Below are positions 26,001 through 41,000 of a stretch of 64,000 nt of DNA, one piece after another. The DNA lies in contig NC_086378.1 of NCBI RefSeq assembly GCF_036588685.1, forward strand, positions 45,112,035 to 45,176,034, read 5' to 3'. The position numbers and the translations under genes were made by a program. The notes under the pieces are model-generated. The model was not told where the DNA came from, searched no databases, and worked only from the letters and a program-made list of their open reading frames with translations. Positions within the stretch are counted from its first letter, which is position 1. Every line of letters begins with the position of its first letter. The DNA is from Mytilus trossulus (Eukaryota; Mollusca; Bivalvia; Mytilida; Mytilidae).

Positions 26001-29000
26001 AGACTGATGATGAAGTTTATGAAGATTCATTGACAGTAGATAATACACTGTGGTCAAATACAGTTGTAGCCTCAGGGATAGCATTGGGTGTTGTAATCTA
26101 TACTGGTTCAGAGACCAGGAGTGTTATGAATACATCACAACCTAAAAGTAAAGTAAGGAAATTTAATACAGTCTGTTAAGAAAAGAGGAACAAGAATTGA
26201 TTTGATTTTTTCTTTAAGAAACCATTCATTTATTTATTTCAAAAGTCAGGAATGTATAACGCTTTTCTGTGGGGAAACAAAACATTCACTCTGTGGTTAA
26301 AGTTTTTGAAATTTTAATAACTTTCTCAAACTATCCTGGGTTTGTACCAAACTTGGACAGAAGCTTGTTTATGATCATAAGATAATATCCAGAAGTAAAT
26401 TTTGTGAAAATAAAATAACATTTTTTCCATATTTTACTTATAAATGGACTTAGTTTTTTCTGCGGGGAATCATTACATTCACTCTGTGGTTAAAGTTTTT
26501 AGAATTTTAATAACTTCTTAAACTATCATGGGTTTGTACCAAACTTGGACAGAGGCTTGTTTATGATCATAATATAGTATCCAGAAGTAAATTTTGTAAA
26601 TAAATAAATCCATTTTTTCCATATTTTACTTTTAAATGGACTTAGTTTTTTCTGCGGGGAACCATTACATTCACTCTGTGGTTAAAGTTTTAAAAATTTT
26701 AATAACTTTCTTAAACTATCCTGGGTTTGTACCAAACTTGGACAGAAGCTTATTTATGATCATAAGATTGTATCCAGAAGTAAAGTTTGTAAAAAGATTA
26801 CTCCGTTTTTTCTGTAATTTACTTTTAAATGGACTTAGATTTTCTTACAATCATAAAATAGTAACAAGAGGGAATATTTTTATTGATTTTTTTCCTCGTT
26901 GTTGAGCCTGCGATTTACAGCAAAAATAGGCGAGACACTGGGTTCGGCGGAACCCTTACAAATTTTTTAAAAAGTCTATCCAAATGCTGCCTCAGCAACA
27001 CTTTTATAACAAGTGACATTATTTAAAGTTGGTTGATACATTTAAATTAATAATTTCATTAAAGTGCATTAAGAAAGTGGCAACCCTGTATTTGGTGTTT
27101 CGTTTCAGCAGTATTCAGGTAGACAAATATGAAATTTGTCAGATTTTACCCTACTTTTTATTGCTTTGTGAAATACAATATTGACAAAAGATAAAAAAAA
27201 AATGCTAGAAACTTAATGATGGAATCTGATATGTACATTTTTTATATCATTTTTGAGAATTAAGACTGTATTTAAGAGTTTGATTATTCCCCTAAATTGA
27301 AAAATAAAACATATCATTAAAATATTAGATTTGAATATTTGCTTCTAGAAACCAACAGAATGACATGCTAAATTTGAAGTTAATATATGCTTTTTATTTC
27401 TATTTACAGGTTGGTTTGCTAGACGAAGAAGTCAACACTTTAACAAAGTTTTTATTTTTTGCTGTCTTAGTTTTATCCTTTGTGATGATGATACTGAAGG
27501 TTTGTAATCATGATTGTTAGTAACATGAATATTGTAACTTTTACACTTATCTTGCCAGTATTACTGTTCTCCTATACATGATGGTCTGGATGGGGTTAAC
27601 AGAATAGAGAAAAATATAGGTTAAAACACAGAATAAAGGAAAAAAAAGAATAGAGAAAATAGACGAACAGGATATTAATAAGAAGCCATTGAGCAATCAA
27701 TGAAAATCAGAAGAACGTTTTCTTTTATATTGTACATTTTTATACGACCGCAAAATTTGAAAAAAATTTCGTCGTATATTGCTATCACGTTGGCGTCGTA
27801 GTCTGCGTCGTCTGCGTTGTCGTCGTCGTCGTCTGAATACTTTTAGATTTCGCACTCTCACTTTAGTAAAAGTGAATAGAAATCTATGAAATTTTAACAC
27901 AAGGTTTATGACCACAAAATGAAGGTTAGGATTGATTTTGGGAGTTTTGGTCGCAACATTTTTGGAATTAGGGGCCAAAAAGGGCCCAAATAAGCATTTT
28001 CTTGGTTTTCGCACTATAACTTTAGTTTAAGTTAATAGAAATCTATGAAATGTTGACACAAGGTTTATGACCACAAAAGAAAGGTTGGGATTGATTTTGG
28101 GAGTTTAGGTCCCAACAGTTTAGGAATTAGGGGCCAAAAAGGGACCCAAATAAGCATTTTTCTTGGTTTTCGCACCATAACTTTAGTATTTATAAATAGA
28201 AATCTATGAAATTTAAACATAAGGTTTATGACCATAAAAGGGAGGTTGGTATTGATTTTGGGAGTTTTGGTCCTAACAGTTTAGGAATAAAGGGCCCAAA
28301 GGGTCCAAAATTAAACTTTGTTTGATTTCATCAAAAATTGAATAATTGGGGTTCTTTAATATGCCAAATCTAACTGTTTATGTAGATTCTTAATTTTTGG
28401 TCCCGTTTTCTAATAGGTCTACATTAAGGTCCAAAGGGTCCAAAATTAAACCTAGTTTGATTTTATCAAAAAGTGAATCCTTGGGGTTCTTTGATATGCT
28501 GAATCTAAAAATGTACTTAGATTTTTTATTATTGGCCCAGTTTTCAAGTTGGCCCAAATCGTGGGTCCAAAATTAAACTTTGTTTGATTTCATAAAAAAT
28601 TGAATAATTGGGGTTCTTTAATATGCCAAATCTAACTGTGTATGTAGATTTTTATTTTTTGGTCCTGTTTTAAAATTGGTCTACATTAAAGTCCAAAGGG
28701 TCCAAAATTAAACTAAGTTTGATTTTAACAAAAATTGAATTCTTGGGCCTCTTTGATATGCTGAATCTAAACATGTACTTAGATTTTTGATTATGGGCCC
28801 AGTTTTCAAGTTGGTCCAAATCAGGATCCAAAATTATTATATTAAGTATTGTGCAATAGCAAGAAATTTTCAATTGCACAGTTATAAATTCAGCAATAGC
28901 AAGAAATCTTCAATTGCACAGTATTGTACAATAGCAAGAAATCTTCAATTGCACAGTATTGTGCAATAGCAAATATTTTCAATTGCACAGTATTGCACAA

Positions 29001-32000
29001 TAGCAAAAAATATCTAATTGCATAATATTGTGCAATAGCAAGAAATTCCAATTGGATTTCAATTGGAGTTATCTTTCTTTGTCCAGAATAGTAGTTGAAT
29101 CAACTTAAATCATTGTTTTATACAATATACAATGTATATTCACTTTTACTACTAACTGATAGATTAAAATAATTACCATTCAGTCATTGTCAGTGATAAC
29201 AAGCACTTTTTTTTTACATTTTAATATTTTATGATGTATTTAAATGAGTAGTCATTGTTGCAAACTTTATTAGAAATTTGAATTGAAATCAGTTTTGAAA
29301 TAAAGGAAAGGGGGATGTGAAAAAAAAATTGGGGGGGGGGAGGGGTCAATTTTTTTCATTTCAGATTTCATAAATGAAAAGAAAATTTCTTCAAACATTT
29401 TTTTGAGAGGATTAATATTCAACAGCATAGTGAATTGCTCAAAGGCAAAATTTTTTTTTAAGTTCATTAGACCACATTCATTCTGTGTCAGAAACCTATG
29501 CTGTGTCAACTATTTAATCACAATCCAAATTTAGAGCTAAATCCAGCTTGAATGTTGTGTCCATACTTGCCCCAACTGTTCAAGGTTCAACCTCTGCGGT
29601 CGTATAAAGCTGCGCCCTGCGGATCATCTGGTTTAAATTCAATAAATCTTTTTTGCATGTGATATATAATATTATAAAATATGATGAATTTAATTTCAGG
29701 GTTTTGCTGGGCCATGGTACAGATATTTATTCAGATTTGTGCTGTTGTTTTCATATATTATACCTATCAGGTAAGGAAGGTTCCTTTTAATTATGAGAAA
29801 TTATCAGAGTGTTTTTAATATGAGAATCTAAACAAGGGCATTCCTTCAACCATATTCATTAGTAATTTATTTCAGAACTCTCAATTTCTTTATAACCCTT
29901 GTGTCAACACTTCTAAATTCTTGAGAAAAAAATGACAAATTTCATTCTAAACTTAAAAATTATATTGTTTTTATACTGAAAAATTTAGAAGTGAAAGTTC
30001 ATTCATTTTTTTTTCCAAATTGTTATTGACCTAATTGGGATTTGAAATCTGTAATCACCCTTTCTTTACAATGATTTAGATGATAGAAGTCAGGCCAGAA
30101 AAAATCTTTAAGTAGTTTTTTGGTTTCCAGTATTTTAATATTTGATGATTTTCATTTTGCAGTTTAAGAGTAAATTTAGATATGGGAAAGGCTGCTTATT
30201 CCTGGTTTATCATGAGAGACAAAATTATAAATGAAACTATAGTTAGAAGTACTACTATCTGTGAGGAGCTCGGTAGAATTAGTTATTTATTATCAGACAA
30301 GACAGGGACACTGACGCAGAATGAAATGGTAAATTTATACATTCAAATGATTTCATCATTTGTTGACATTGACACTAGAAGTGTAAACTAAACATAATTC
30401 TAGAAAAAAATACTTAGTTCTAGTTTCTGGCTAGGTATTAAGTTACCGTACTGGGGATTCTATGTGAATTTTGTAGTTATTTGATTTTGTTGTTGAACAA
30501 ATGTATGAAGAATAATAATATAGACAGGTTTCTAGTTTTAATTCCTTAATTCTGTTTTCAGCTATCTTAGCTATTAAAATAAAAGCCAGTAAAAGATTAA
30601 AATTTCATGTTCAATTCCGTTTTTTAAATTTGATAGATATTAAAATGGAAATTGGTTATAATTTGATTTGGTGTATCGCATCAAAAGTTAAAAAAAACCC
30701 ATTTGCACAGAAATAACTAGTGTTTGAAAGTTATGGGTTACTGTTAATGCAGTTTTGGTGCTGGCACTAAATCTTTGAACTATTACAATGTCTAATTCAA
30801 TTTTATTATGATTTCAGATATTTAAGAAGTTACACTTGGGAACTGTATCTTTTACACCTGAAACTGCTGATGAGGTGAGTAGCAATAATGGTATCCATAA
30901 CATTAACTGCAGACTTGTAGCTCTTATAGTCCTTTCAAATGTTATATACAACAAAACATATGATATAAAGCCATAAGAGCTACTGTTTTGCAGCTACCAT
31001 AAACATGAGATACAGTAAACTCTCCTATTGAATTTTTGGGAAGGCTAGCACTGTAACAATTTTAATTCCAATTAGTTTATATTCATTTCGATAAAATAGA
31101 CTTAAGCGGACTATGCAGCTTTGCTCATTGTTGAAGGCTGTACTATGTCCTATAGTTTTAAATTTGATTGTCGTTTTTGTCTCTTGTGGAGAGTTGTCTC
31201 ATTGGCAATCATACCACATCTTCTTTTTTTTATAAAAGCATTGCATTTGCACATCTAACTAATTAGTTCTTAAACAAGTCATAAAAGAGGGACGAAAGAT
31301 ACCAAAGGGACAGTCAAACCCATAAATCTAAAACAAACTGACAACGCCATGGCTAAAAATGAAAAAGACAAACAGAAAAACAATAATACACATGACACGA
31401 CATAGAAAACTAAAGAATAAACAACACAAACCCCACCAAAAACTAGGGGTGATCTCAGGTGCTCTGGAAGGGTAAGCAGATCCTGCTCCACATGCGGCAC
31501 CCGTCGTGTTGCTTATGTGATTACAAATCCGGTAAATAGTCTAATTCGGTAGGTCAAATTCATAAAGTAGAGTACGAAGATACCAAAGGAATATTCAAAC
31601 TAAATGACAATCTGTCAATGCCATAGCAGAAAAAACGAAAATTACAAAATAATAAACAACATAAGTAAAAAAAAAAAAACATAGAAAACTAAAGACTAAG
31701 CAACAACAACCACTTCAAAACAGATGGTGATAGCTTATATATTCATTTCAGATTACCCAACACCTGAACTTAATGTTTGGACAGAAGGAGGACCCTGGTC
31801 AGTCACAACAACCATTTCTTGGGCCATCCATGACACCAACTCGAGGTCCAGTGAGAAGGACTGTAGTAACACGTGTGTATGAAGCTGTCAGAGCTATTGC
31901 ACTTTGTCACAATGTCACCCCAGTCTTTGAGGATGATGAAGATGTTAACTTTGATGATACAGAGGCTGACAGACAAAGTAGACAGACTGTGGTATACCAG

Positions 32001-35000
32001 GCCTCTAGTCCTGATGAGGTATGTAACACTATAACAGCTTAAATAGATATAAGAAGATGTGGTATGAGTGCCAATGCGACAACTCTCAATTCAAGTCACA
32101 ATTTGTTAAAGAACAAGAATGTGTCCATAGTACATGGATGCCCTATGTATACTCGCACTATCATTTTACATGTTCAGTAGACCATGAAATAGGGATCAAT
32201 ACTTTAATTTGACATTGAAATTAGAAAGATCATATCATAAGGAACATGTGTACAAAGTATCAAGTTATTTGGACTTTCAACTTCATCAAAAACTACCTTG
32301 ACCAAAAACTTTAACCTGAAGAGGGACAAACGGACACACAGACGAACGAACAAACAGACAAATGGAGGCAAAGACCAGGAAACATAATGCCCCTATTGTA
32401 GGTGGTTTCAGATAGTTATAGCACATTTGAATCAGTATATTGTTCAGCCAGTAACGCTAAAGTTATTTAAAAGTTTTAGTTTTCACAGTGATAGCTTTAT
32501 TATTTTTTTATGCTCCATTTATGGGCATTATGTTTTCTGGTCTGTACGTCTGTTCTTCCCTCTGTTTGTTTGTTTGTCTGTCCGTTTGTCTGTCTGTCTG
32601 TCTGTCTGTTCGTCTCGCTTCAGTTTAAAGTTTTTAGTTAAGGTAGTTTTTGATGAAGTTGAAGTCCAATCAACTTGAAACTTATTACAAATGTTCCTTA
32701 TGATATGGTCTCTCTAATTGTAATGCCAAATTAGAGATTTTACCCCATTTTCATGGTCCACTTAACATAGAAAATGATAGTGCGAGGCATTTGTGTTCTA
32801 AGGATACATTCTTGTTTAAATATATAACAAAATATGTCGGGAATTCATAACAAAGAAGTGGAAGTACCTTTTTTGGTAGTTATGGATTGAGTCATTTAGT
32901 TCTCTGGAATTTAGGAATAGGCAGTTTAATGATGATATTCAGGAACGAATTATATTGTGATGAGGGTACAGACACATTATTTTCACAACAGGAATTCAGG
33001 ATTTGGCAGTCACTTTTTTTCAGAAATTCCTTATAAGTCCCTCACCTACCTAACCCTTTCCTCAATAAAAACACACAAAAAAACCTTGAAAAGACACCGG
33101 GAGTTGAACTTACTGTCTACAACAACTGGCATATGTCTGAAGCATACTATCCTCAACATCAAATTCTTAAAAGGAAAAAAGAAGCTACTTATCGTTCTAT
33201 TCATATATTCATCTATTTTATAAAGCTTATTAACTTTACAAACATAATCTTTTAAGGTTGCTCTGGTGAAGTGGACAGAGAGTGTGGACCTGACATTGGT
33301 CAAACGAGACTTAAACAGCATGCAGCTACGGACACCATCAGGCAGTATTGTCAAATTCCAGATTTTACAGGTTTTTCCTTTCACATCAGAAACCAAAAGG
33401 ATGGGAATCATTGTCAAGGTAAATATTTTTGTTAAACTCTAAAAATTTCAAGGTTGTCAAGCTGAAAATAATACTGTTGATAAGTGTTGTTCCGATGATC
33501 GGAATAAGTCTGAAATCAGTTGGGTGGGACTGGCGATGTCGATAATCGATTGGGAATTTGTTCAATCGATTGTCGTTAAAGTTTCCGGACTTTGAGCTTG
33601 TCAACTTCCGGTCCGTTTATTGTTTGCATTTCATATATACGCAGTCAAACAATATTAACAAAAAATATCAGTCGATGACAGTAGCAATGTCAAACATCCT
33701 ATAATTAAAGAAATAACTAATTTCCTTCTTTATAAACGTGACAAAAAGCATTTGCAGATTGATGGAATGGTATTTAAGATTAATAACTTTGTATGAAATA
33801 CTTTCTTTCAATACCGGTACTTGTTACTTTAGAGCGTACAAATAATTCTGATTTTAGACAAAATAATTCCGTTGCTTCATTAAAACGTGTTGCAAGTTGC
33901 CTTTTATTAATGTGTTATCCATTTGTAGCATCAAAAACGTCATATTTCTTTCCAGATTGCTTGCCAAACATCGTTTACTTTTGTAAATTTTCCGAAATTT
34001 GTCCGCCATTTATAAAAATATAAAAATCACGAATCGGATACGGTTCAACTATGTAAAAATTCCGCATTCTTGCAATTATAAGTTCAGACGCAAGAATGAC
34101 ACAATTGAAAGAAAATAATGATTACAAAAGTAATAAAAGCGTTCTACACGAATTAACAGACATTGGCTTAATAGTTAATACCCATGTATACTGTGAAATG
34201 CAAATGCATTGTTTTATTTTTTTCTGGTAATTTTAAATTTTTAAAAGTTAAAAAAACTTTATATATCTTTTCCTAATTTGAAGCATTCAAATGTTCATAC
34301 AGCTATGTTATTGAATTTTTTTTGTGAGTTTCACCATTGAAATTTATAAATGTTAGTGTCTCTGTTGGTAATTATGAGATAAAATATGTTCAATATGAAT
34401 CTTTATTCTTATTAATTCATTGTTTTAACTGCTAAATAGATAATTATCAAAGGTACCAGAATTATAATTTAGTAGTTAGTACGCCAGAAAATGAAATGGA
34501 AACAAAAGATCAAATATGAATATATAAACTCTACAATGATATGGATATACACATTAGACAAGTACAATGAGACTAAATGCATGATTTCTTTTAAATAAAG
34601 AGGGCAAGGTGTAATGATCCGATTATAACCGATAGTCGGTTGGTTGCTGTCAACCGATTGTAATAGATAATCGGTTGGTAATTTCAACCGATTATCCAAC
34701 ACTACTGTGGATTCATTTAATTTTGTGGGTAACAATTTTCGTGGATTGAGGAAAATTGCATTTTCACAGATATTTGATTTTGTGGTTTTTCAAAAGCCTG
34801 CATATAGTCACTCAGCAAATTTGTAATTTGTTGTTTTCCTGCAATAACAAAAAAAAAATGGTATTTAGGAATATAAATGAATCCAAAGTATGATGGTAAC
34901 AATTTTTCTGCACGAAATGCACATGTAATACTAACTGTCTTTGTAGTGATCGTTGAGGCCAAAATGTTCTGAAATTTCTAAACTATATTAAAAATTAATT

Positions 35001-38000
35001 TGAAAATGTTCAAGGTATTGTGACTGTGAACACAAGTTACAACAAACATAGAATTTGTTATTTTTTTCTGTATAAACTTTTGTGCTTTTCATAGAAACTA
35101 ACAATCACAGTTATTTGGTTGAATCAAGTTTTAAAAAGGGAAGACATTAAATTGCAAATATTTTATAAAACAGGAAGAAGATACAGGGGAAATAACTTTC
35201 CTGATGAAAGGAGCAGATATGGTCATGACAACCATTGTGCAGTATAATGATTGGTTAGAGGAAGAGGTAAGTTACAAGGAAGATAATTTTGACGAACTAG
35301 CAGGCAGCATAAGTTTTTTTCGGACCTGCTATAATTTACAGAATAAATGTTTATGAAACTAGGGTTATTTATTGGTTGATTCTGTTTATGTCCCTGGCAT
35401 AAACATTAAGTTAGTTGTATCTAGTCATTACAGATGACCAAGAATCAAAATACCCAGTTCATATCTATTCTGTTAAATTATTCTAGGTCTTAGGTAAACC
35501 AAAATTTATCTTTCTGTAAATACAGGAATTAGAATATTAAAATTATCATTTTTATAAGCATATTTTTATGGCCCATTTATGGGCATTATGTTTTCTGGTC
35601 TGTGTGTCCATTCGTTGGATGGTCCGTTCGTTCGTTAGTCTGTCTGTCCTGTTTCAGGGTAAAAGTTACTGGTCAAGGTAGTTTTTGATGAAGTTGGAGT
35701 CCAATCAACTTGAAACTTAGTACACATGTTCCCTATGATATGATCTTTCTAATTTTAAATCCAAATTTGAGGGTTTTTTATCCCATTTTCACAGTCCACT
35801 GCACATAGAAAATGATAGTGTGCATGGGACACATTCTTGTTGTGTCATACTGTAAAGTGGGTAACTTTATTAGTGTAAAATATAATAAAATATGATAAAA
35901 TGAAATATATAAGATCTAATTTAGTTGTTTATTTTTAAGGCCATTTTCATTTAGATCTTTTATAAGGAAGTTCTAAAAAAGAGTAAACAAACTATGTACA
36001 TCAAACAAATTAAAATTGATAATATAAAAGAAAGAACAGAAACTCATTTTGTAAGGTGTCTTGCATTTATCACAATATTTACTGCAGTCTTTCTCTTGAC
36101 AACTCACATAATTTTGATTTATGTATATTTTCTAAACTTTTCTTTTTTATAGTGTGGAAATCTTGCTAGAGAAGGACTGAGAACATTAGTAGTTGCAAAA
36201 AAGGTTTTAACAGAAGAACAGTATCAAGAGTTCGAGGTAATTGGTTAATATTGATTTTAAATTTATTATTGATTTTCCTGTTACAACCTTAAATAGCAAA
36301 TTCTGGTTATACTGTGATAAAGTTAAAAGTATAGCATTAAGTGTGAAGGTCAGCAAAAAAGAACAAAGCTAAAAACTTACCAACAAGTGAGACAATTAAT
36401 GAGAGAAAGACGTAACAGATAATAAAAATATGAATTTTACATGATTTCATAAGTTCTTGTTTGAATAGTCTGTCACTTCTAACTAACACCTGACTTGAAG
36501 TCCTGCTTTCTAGCTAATGAGTTACATGAAAAATTGTTCAAAATAAATTTGTGTCTTTTTTCAGATTCGGTATCACCAAGCTAAGATGAGTACACAGGAC
36601 AGAAATGCTAAAGTCCAGGCCGTTATAGAGAGTCTTGAGCGTGACATGGAGCTGCTATGTCTAACAGGAGTAGAAGATAAGTTACAGGAAGGTGTTAGAC
36701 CTACATTAGAGTTACTGAGAAATGCAGGCATAAAGGTGAGGCATGAAGAAGGTATTACTGAGAGTGTATTTTTTTTTTTAAATTGGCACAAATGAAAAAA
36801 TAAAATTACCTAAACTTTCCGTGAATTAATAATTCCAATATTTCATTTAATATTTTCTGTTTTGTTTTGTTTGTCAGGTCTGGATGTTGACTGGTGATAA
36901 GTTAGAAACAGCCATTTGTATTGCTAAAAGTTCTAAACTGGTATCTAGATTACAAGACATTCATACATTTGGTACTGTTATTGGCAGAACTGATGCTCAT
37001 TTGGAACTCAATGCTCTCCGACGTAAACAAGATGCAGCTCTAGTCATCACAGGCAACTCACTTCAGGTAATTGACTGCATTTACCTGCGGACTTTTTTTT
37101 TGGAGGAGGGGTGGGTAAGTCAATTGTTTACCAAAGGGGAGACAATGCTATTATTCCCCTTTCCTTCAATCAGCTGTGGGAGTGTAATGTATATTAATGA
37201 CTCCTTATTTACTTTTTTAGGGGGTTGGGGGGGGGGGAAGGGGAAGGGGAAACAAGCTACTGCAAAAAACATTTTTCATATTTAAGCATCACTTTTCTTT
37301 GAATAGGCATATCATGATTGACAAACAAAGAATTTTGAAACAAATGCAGGAATATGAAGTTTCTTTTTGATTTGATAACACTCTTCATAGAAACCTATGA
37401 ATTTTCTTACTTATAAAATTCTATTTTGTAAAAGACCACTTAATTTATGAATACTTCACAATAAATCAGAATATACAGTAAGCTTTGTTGTTCCTGAAAG
37501 TATGAGTAAGCCTTATCAATTATAAAATATGACTTAATATATTTCCAGGTTTGCTTGAAGTATTATGAGCATGAGTTTGTGGAGTTAGCCTGTCAGTGTC
37601 CAAGTGTTGTTGTATGCAGATGTTCTCCCACACAAAAAGCTGATATAGTCAAATTATTACGAAATCATACCGGGAAAAGGACTTGTGCAATAGGTGAGAA
37701 TTAAATGAGGATGGGTTTTTAAGCCACTACAGCAGCACAAGGAACGTTTAAGTGTAACCATTCTTTGTCTGTACGTTCCAAAAATTAGTTTATGTTCTCT
37801 TACTTTAGTTTTTGCCTCAACCGAATGTATTGAAACTTATACACAATTCCAATTACCATAAAACACAGATCAAGTTCAAATTTTGGTGGCATCACTTTTA
37901 CTGTTCTTAATTTATGCTTGTTTATAAGGCTGTATGCAAATGGGGGCGTCGTCTGTGTCCCATGGACACATTCTTCATTTATTTCTCATCATTCTGTGGA

Positions 38001-41000
38001 TTCATTATTATTTTTGGATACTAATTGTCGATTTAAGTGAAATACTAATTTGAATGTTTAAAAAAGCACAAATTTAACCAGAAAATGCCAAAATTATTTG
38101 CCTACTCAGCAAACTGCTGTCCTAATCAGTATGAGTAATTATTTTACACACTCCTAGATATCCATTGAAAATTATAGCACACTTAACACAGTTTTACATG
38201 AATAGGAAGTAACATGTGCCATTACACCCAAGTATTAGTAGGGATCAAGGTTGTATCAAATTTATAGAAAACAGAAAAAAATTCACATGTCTATCAAATT
38301 TAAGAGCTATTCCAGTAAAATGTATGTGGGAGATTTGAAAGGAAAGTTTGATTATTGAATGCGAGTCATGGGTCTTTTTAGTATGCGTCTATTACCATTA
38401 TGCAAAATTATCTAAAAATGGTTCTTGGCTGTAGGGATATTTCAAAAGTCCCTTCCTACCCTCCCACATACATTTTAATGGAATAGTCCTTACAAATATC
38501 AGTGTAATATGTCAGATTATATTTTATTTAGGTGACGGAGGAAATGATGTTAGTATGATCCAAGCAGCTAATGCTGGTATAGGAATTGTTGGAAAGGTCA
38601 GTCAGACATATATATTTATATGAAACCTTTCACACATACATTTATATAAAATATGAATACTGGCATACTCATTAGGTGATGAGGTTACTGACTGTGAGGG
38701 ATTAATTTGTATTTTTTCTGTCTAGTCGATTTCAATTTTCTTAATTCATGGAGCTGACATTTGAGAAACAGAAGAGTAACCTTGTAAATATTTCTTTGAC
38801 AAAGTAATAATTAAAGACTTTCAGAAGAGAACATTGTCCTTGGTTTCAGCCATTTTATTTAGGTCAGTTTTTGGTCAAAAAGCTACACAAGTATTTATAC
38901 ATACACAGCTTTAAATTATCTTTGTTTTGAGCATAATTGGTGAAGGTAAATCAAGAAAAATGATTTAAACACATCAAATTTAGATAGTGTTCTGAAAAGG
39001 TTGATTCTCACATATTTTGCACATATATATAAAAACATCACAAAAATAAATTAATTAATTGTTTGTAAATATTATCTATTTTCCATACTGAAAGAATATT
39101 ACACAAGAAAAATTGAATGAGAATTGATATTTTTGTTATCCTTAATACAGGAAGGTAAACAAGCCTCCTTGGCAGCTGATTTTTCTATTACCCAGTTTAG
39201 TTATATTGGTAGATTGTTATTGGTACATGGTAGAAATAGGTAAGTTATCTTTAAGATCATTACAACTCAAGCATACATGTAGATCGCTAGCAGAAAAGCA
39301 TCTGAAGAAATAGGCTCCAATTAGTAAAGCAAGAATACCACTATAAATTTAAATACAACAGACTAAAGATTTTAAAAGTTTGATTTTATGGTGACTAAAT
39401 GTCTTTGTCAGCTATATAAAATTTAGCAGAAATTTTAAAATTGATTTTTGTTTAGTAATGAATTGGGCTCTTTAGATCATTTAAGACCATAATTGATATA
39501 TGAATTTATAATTCACACTACAACTCTGAGCTAACTAAATTACTTAAGGTGGTACCCAACACCTTAACTAAAATTTATTTGGCTCGTTTAATTTTCATAA
39601 AATTTTGACAAAATATTAACTTTGACCCAACCAATTTATCAGAAAAATTACACTGGTTATATAGCAGTTTGACAAACACTTATTTTGATACACAACATAA
39701 TTAAAATGTTTAGCTGATTTTACAGAGTTATCTCCCTGTAGTGTACCACCTTCAAGATGTTTGAGGCCAGCATTTACAACATACGACATAATGGTCTTCC
39801 CCACTATTTCAATCAGTGTTTTTAAATATTTTTATCTATTTAAACCTCAACTTTATAATATCTATTTTATTTAATGATTGACCATTACTCTCTTATATGT
39901 GTGTATCTCAAACCTGTGATCTATATTTGCCAGTTACAAAAGATCTGCAGCCTTAAGTCAGTTTGTGATACATAGAGGGCTGATTATATCAACCATGCAG
40001 GCAGTATTTTGTGCTGTATTTTATTTTGCATCTGTAGCCCTGTTTCCTGGTTTCCTAATGGTTGGGTGAGTATTATATTAAAAAGCAGCCCTAAAGTGTG
40101 ACTGAGGTATAGAAATATGGTGACTTAGGTCTTTTTCTGACCAGTAGTTAAAAAAATTGCTGTGCAGGATAGACAATTACACAGCCACGTCCGCTCTGAA
40201 TGGGGAGGTTTTTTCTAATGCCTTATAGGAGTTAAGCAACTAACAATCAATCAGATAAATAAAAAGCATGTCTTCTTCAAGTTTTAGAAGATTTAAATTG
40301 TCTCAGACTTTACTGAATAATGAAGATTAAAAAAAAATCTTGACATGATACTTATTACACAACACATTGAGAAATAATGCATTATCTGATATCAACAAAT
40401 ATGATGACATAAAGGTTTAGTGACATGTATTTTACATTAAGATAATAGATTGAAAGGTTCCGATTTATTAAAGCTATGTGATTTGGAATAAAATACTGAT
40501 TGCAATCATTTCTAATTTTTTTATGTGTTAGCTTTCAAAATATCTTTTTAACTACGGTTATATGTTTTTGGTGGACGGCTTACCAACTGGTAATTGCGTC
40601 CTCTTTTTAACTTTTATTATCATTTGTTTTTATATTATCAAATGCATATATATATTAATGTATCCACTATTTTCATTGGTTTATAGATTTTCTACAGTCT
40701 ATACCATGTATCCTGTATTTTCATTGGTGCTTGATAAAGATGTAAAAGCAGAAATTGCTATGACTTATCCAGAATTGTATAAAGAATTGACGAAGGTAAG
40801 CAGATTACATTTTTGTTATAGGAAACATAGTTTCAAGATATAAAAATGTTTTGTTGCAGTCAAAATAATTTCCAATTTTTTTTTTGGAGGGGGGTTTATA
40901 AGTAAATGCACAAGATTCTATGGTATGGTTGCCAATGGGAAAAGTATGCGCTAAAGAACTAAATATGTGGAAGTTAATATTAAATGGCCACAGTGAAGAT

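Noticed and set aside
27697-28014. Arg-rich 105-codon minus-strand frame
   Set aside because: It is created by a CGTCGTC-rich stretch at the start of repeat copy B.
33046-33417. 123-codon minus-strand frame
   Set aside because: It is antisense to P4-ATPase exon 33257-33418, whose plus-strand reading is certain.
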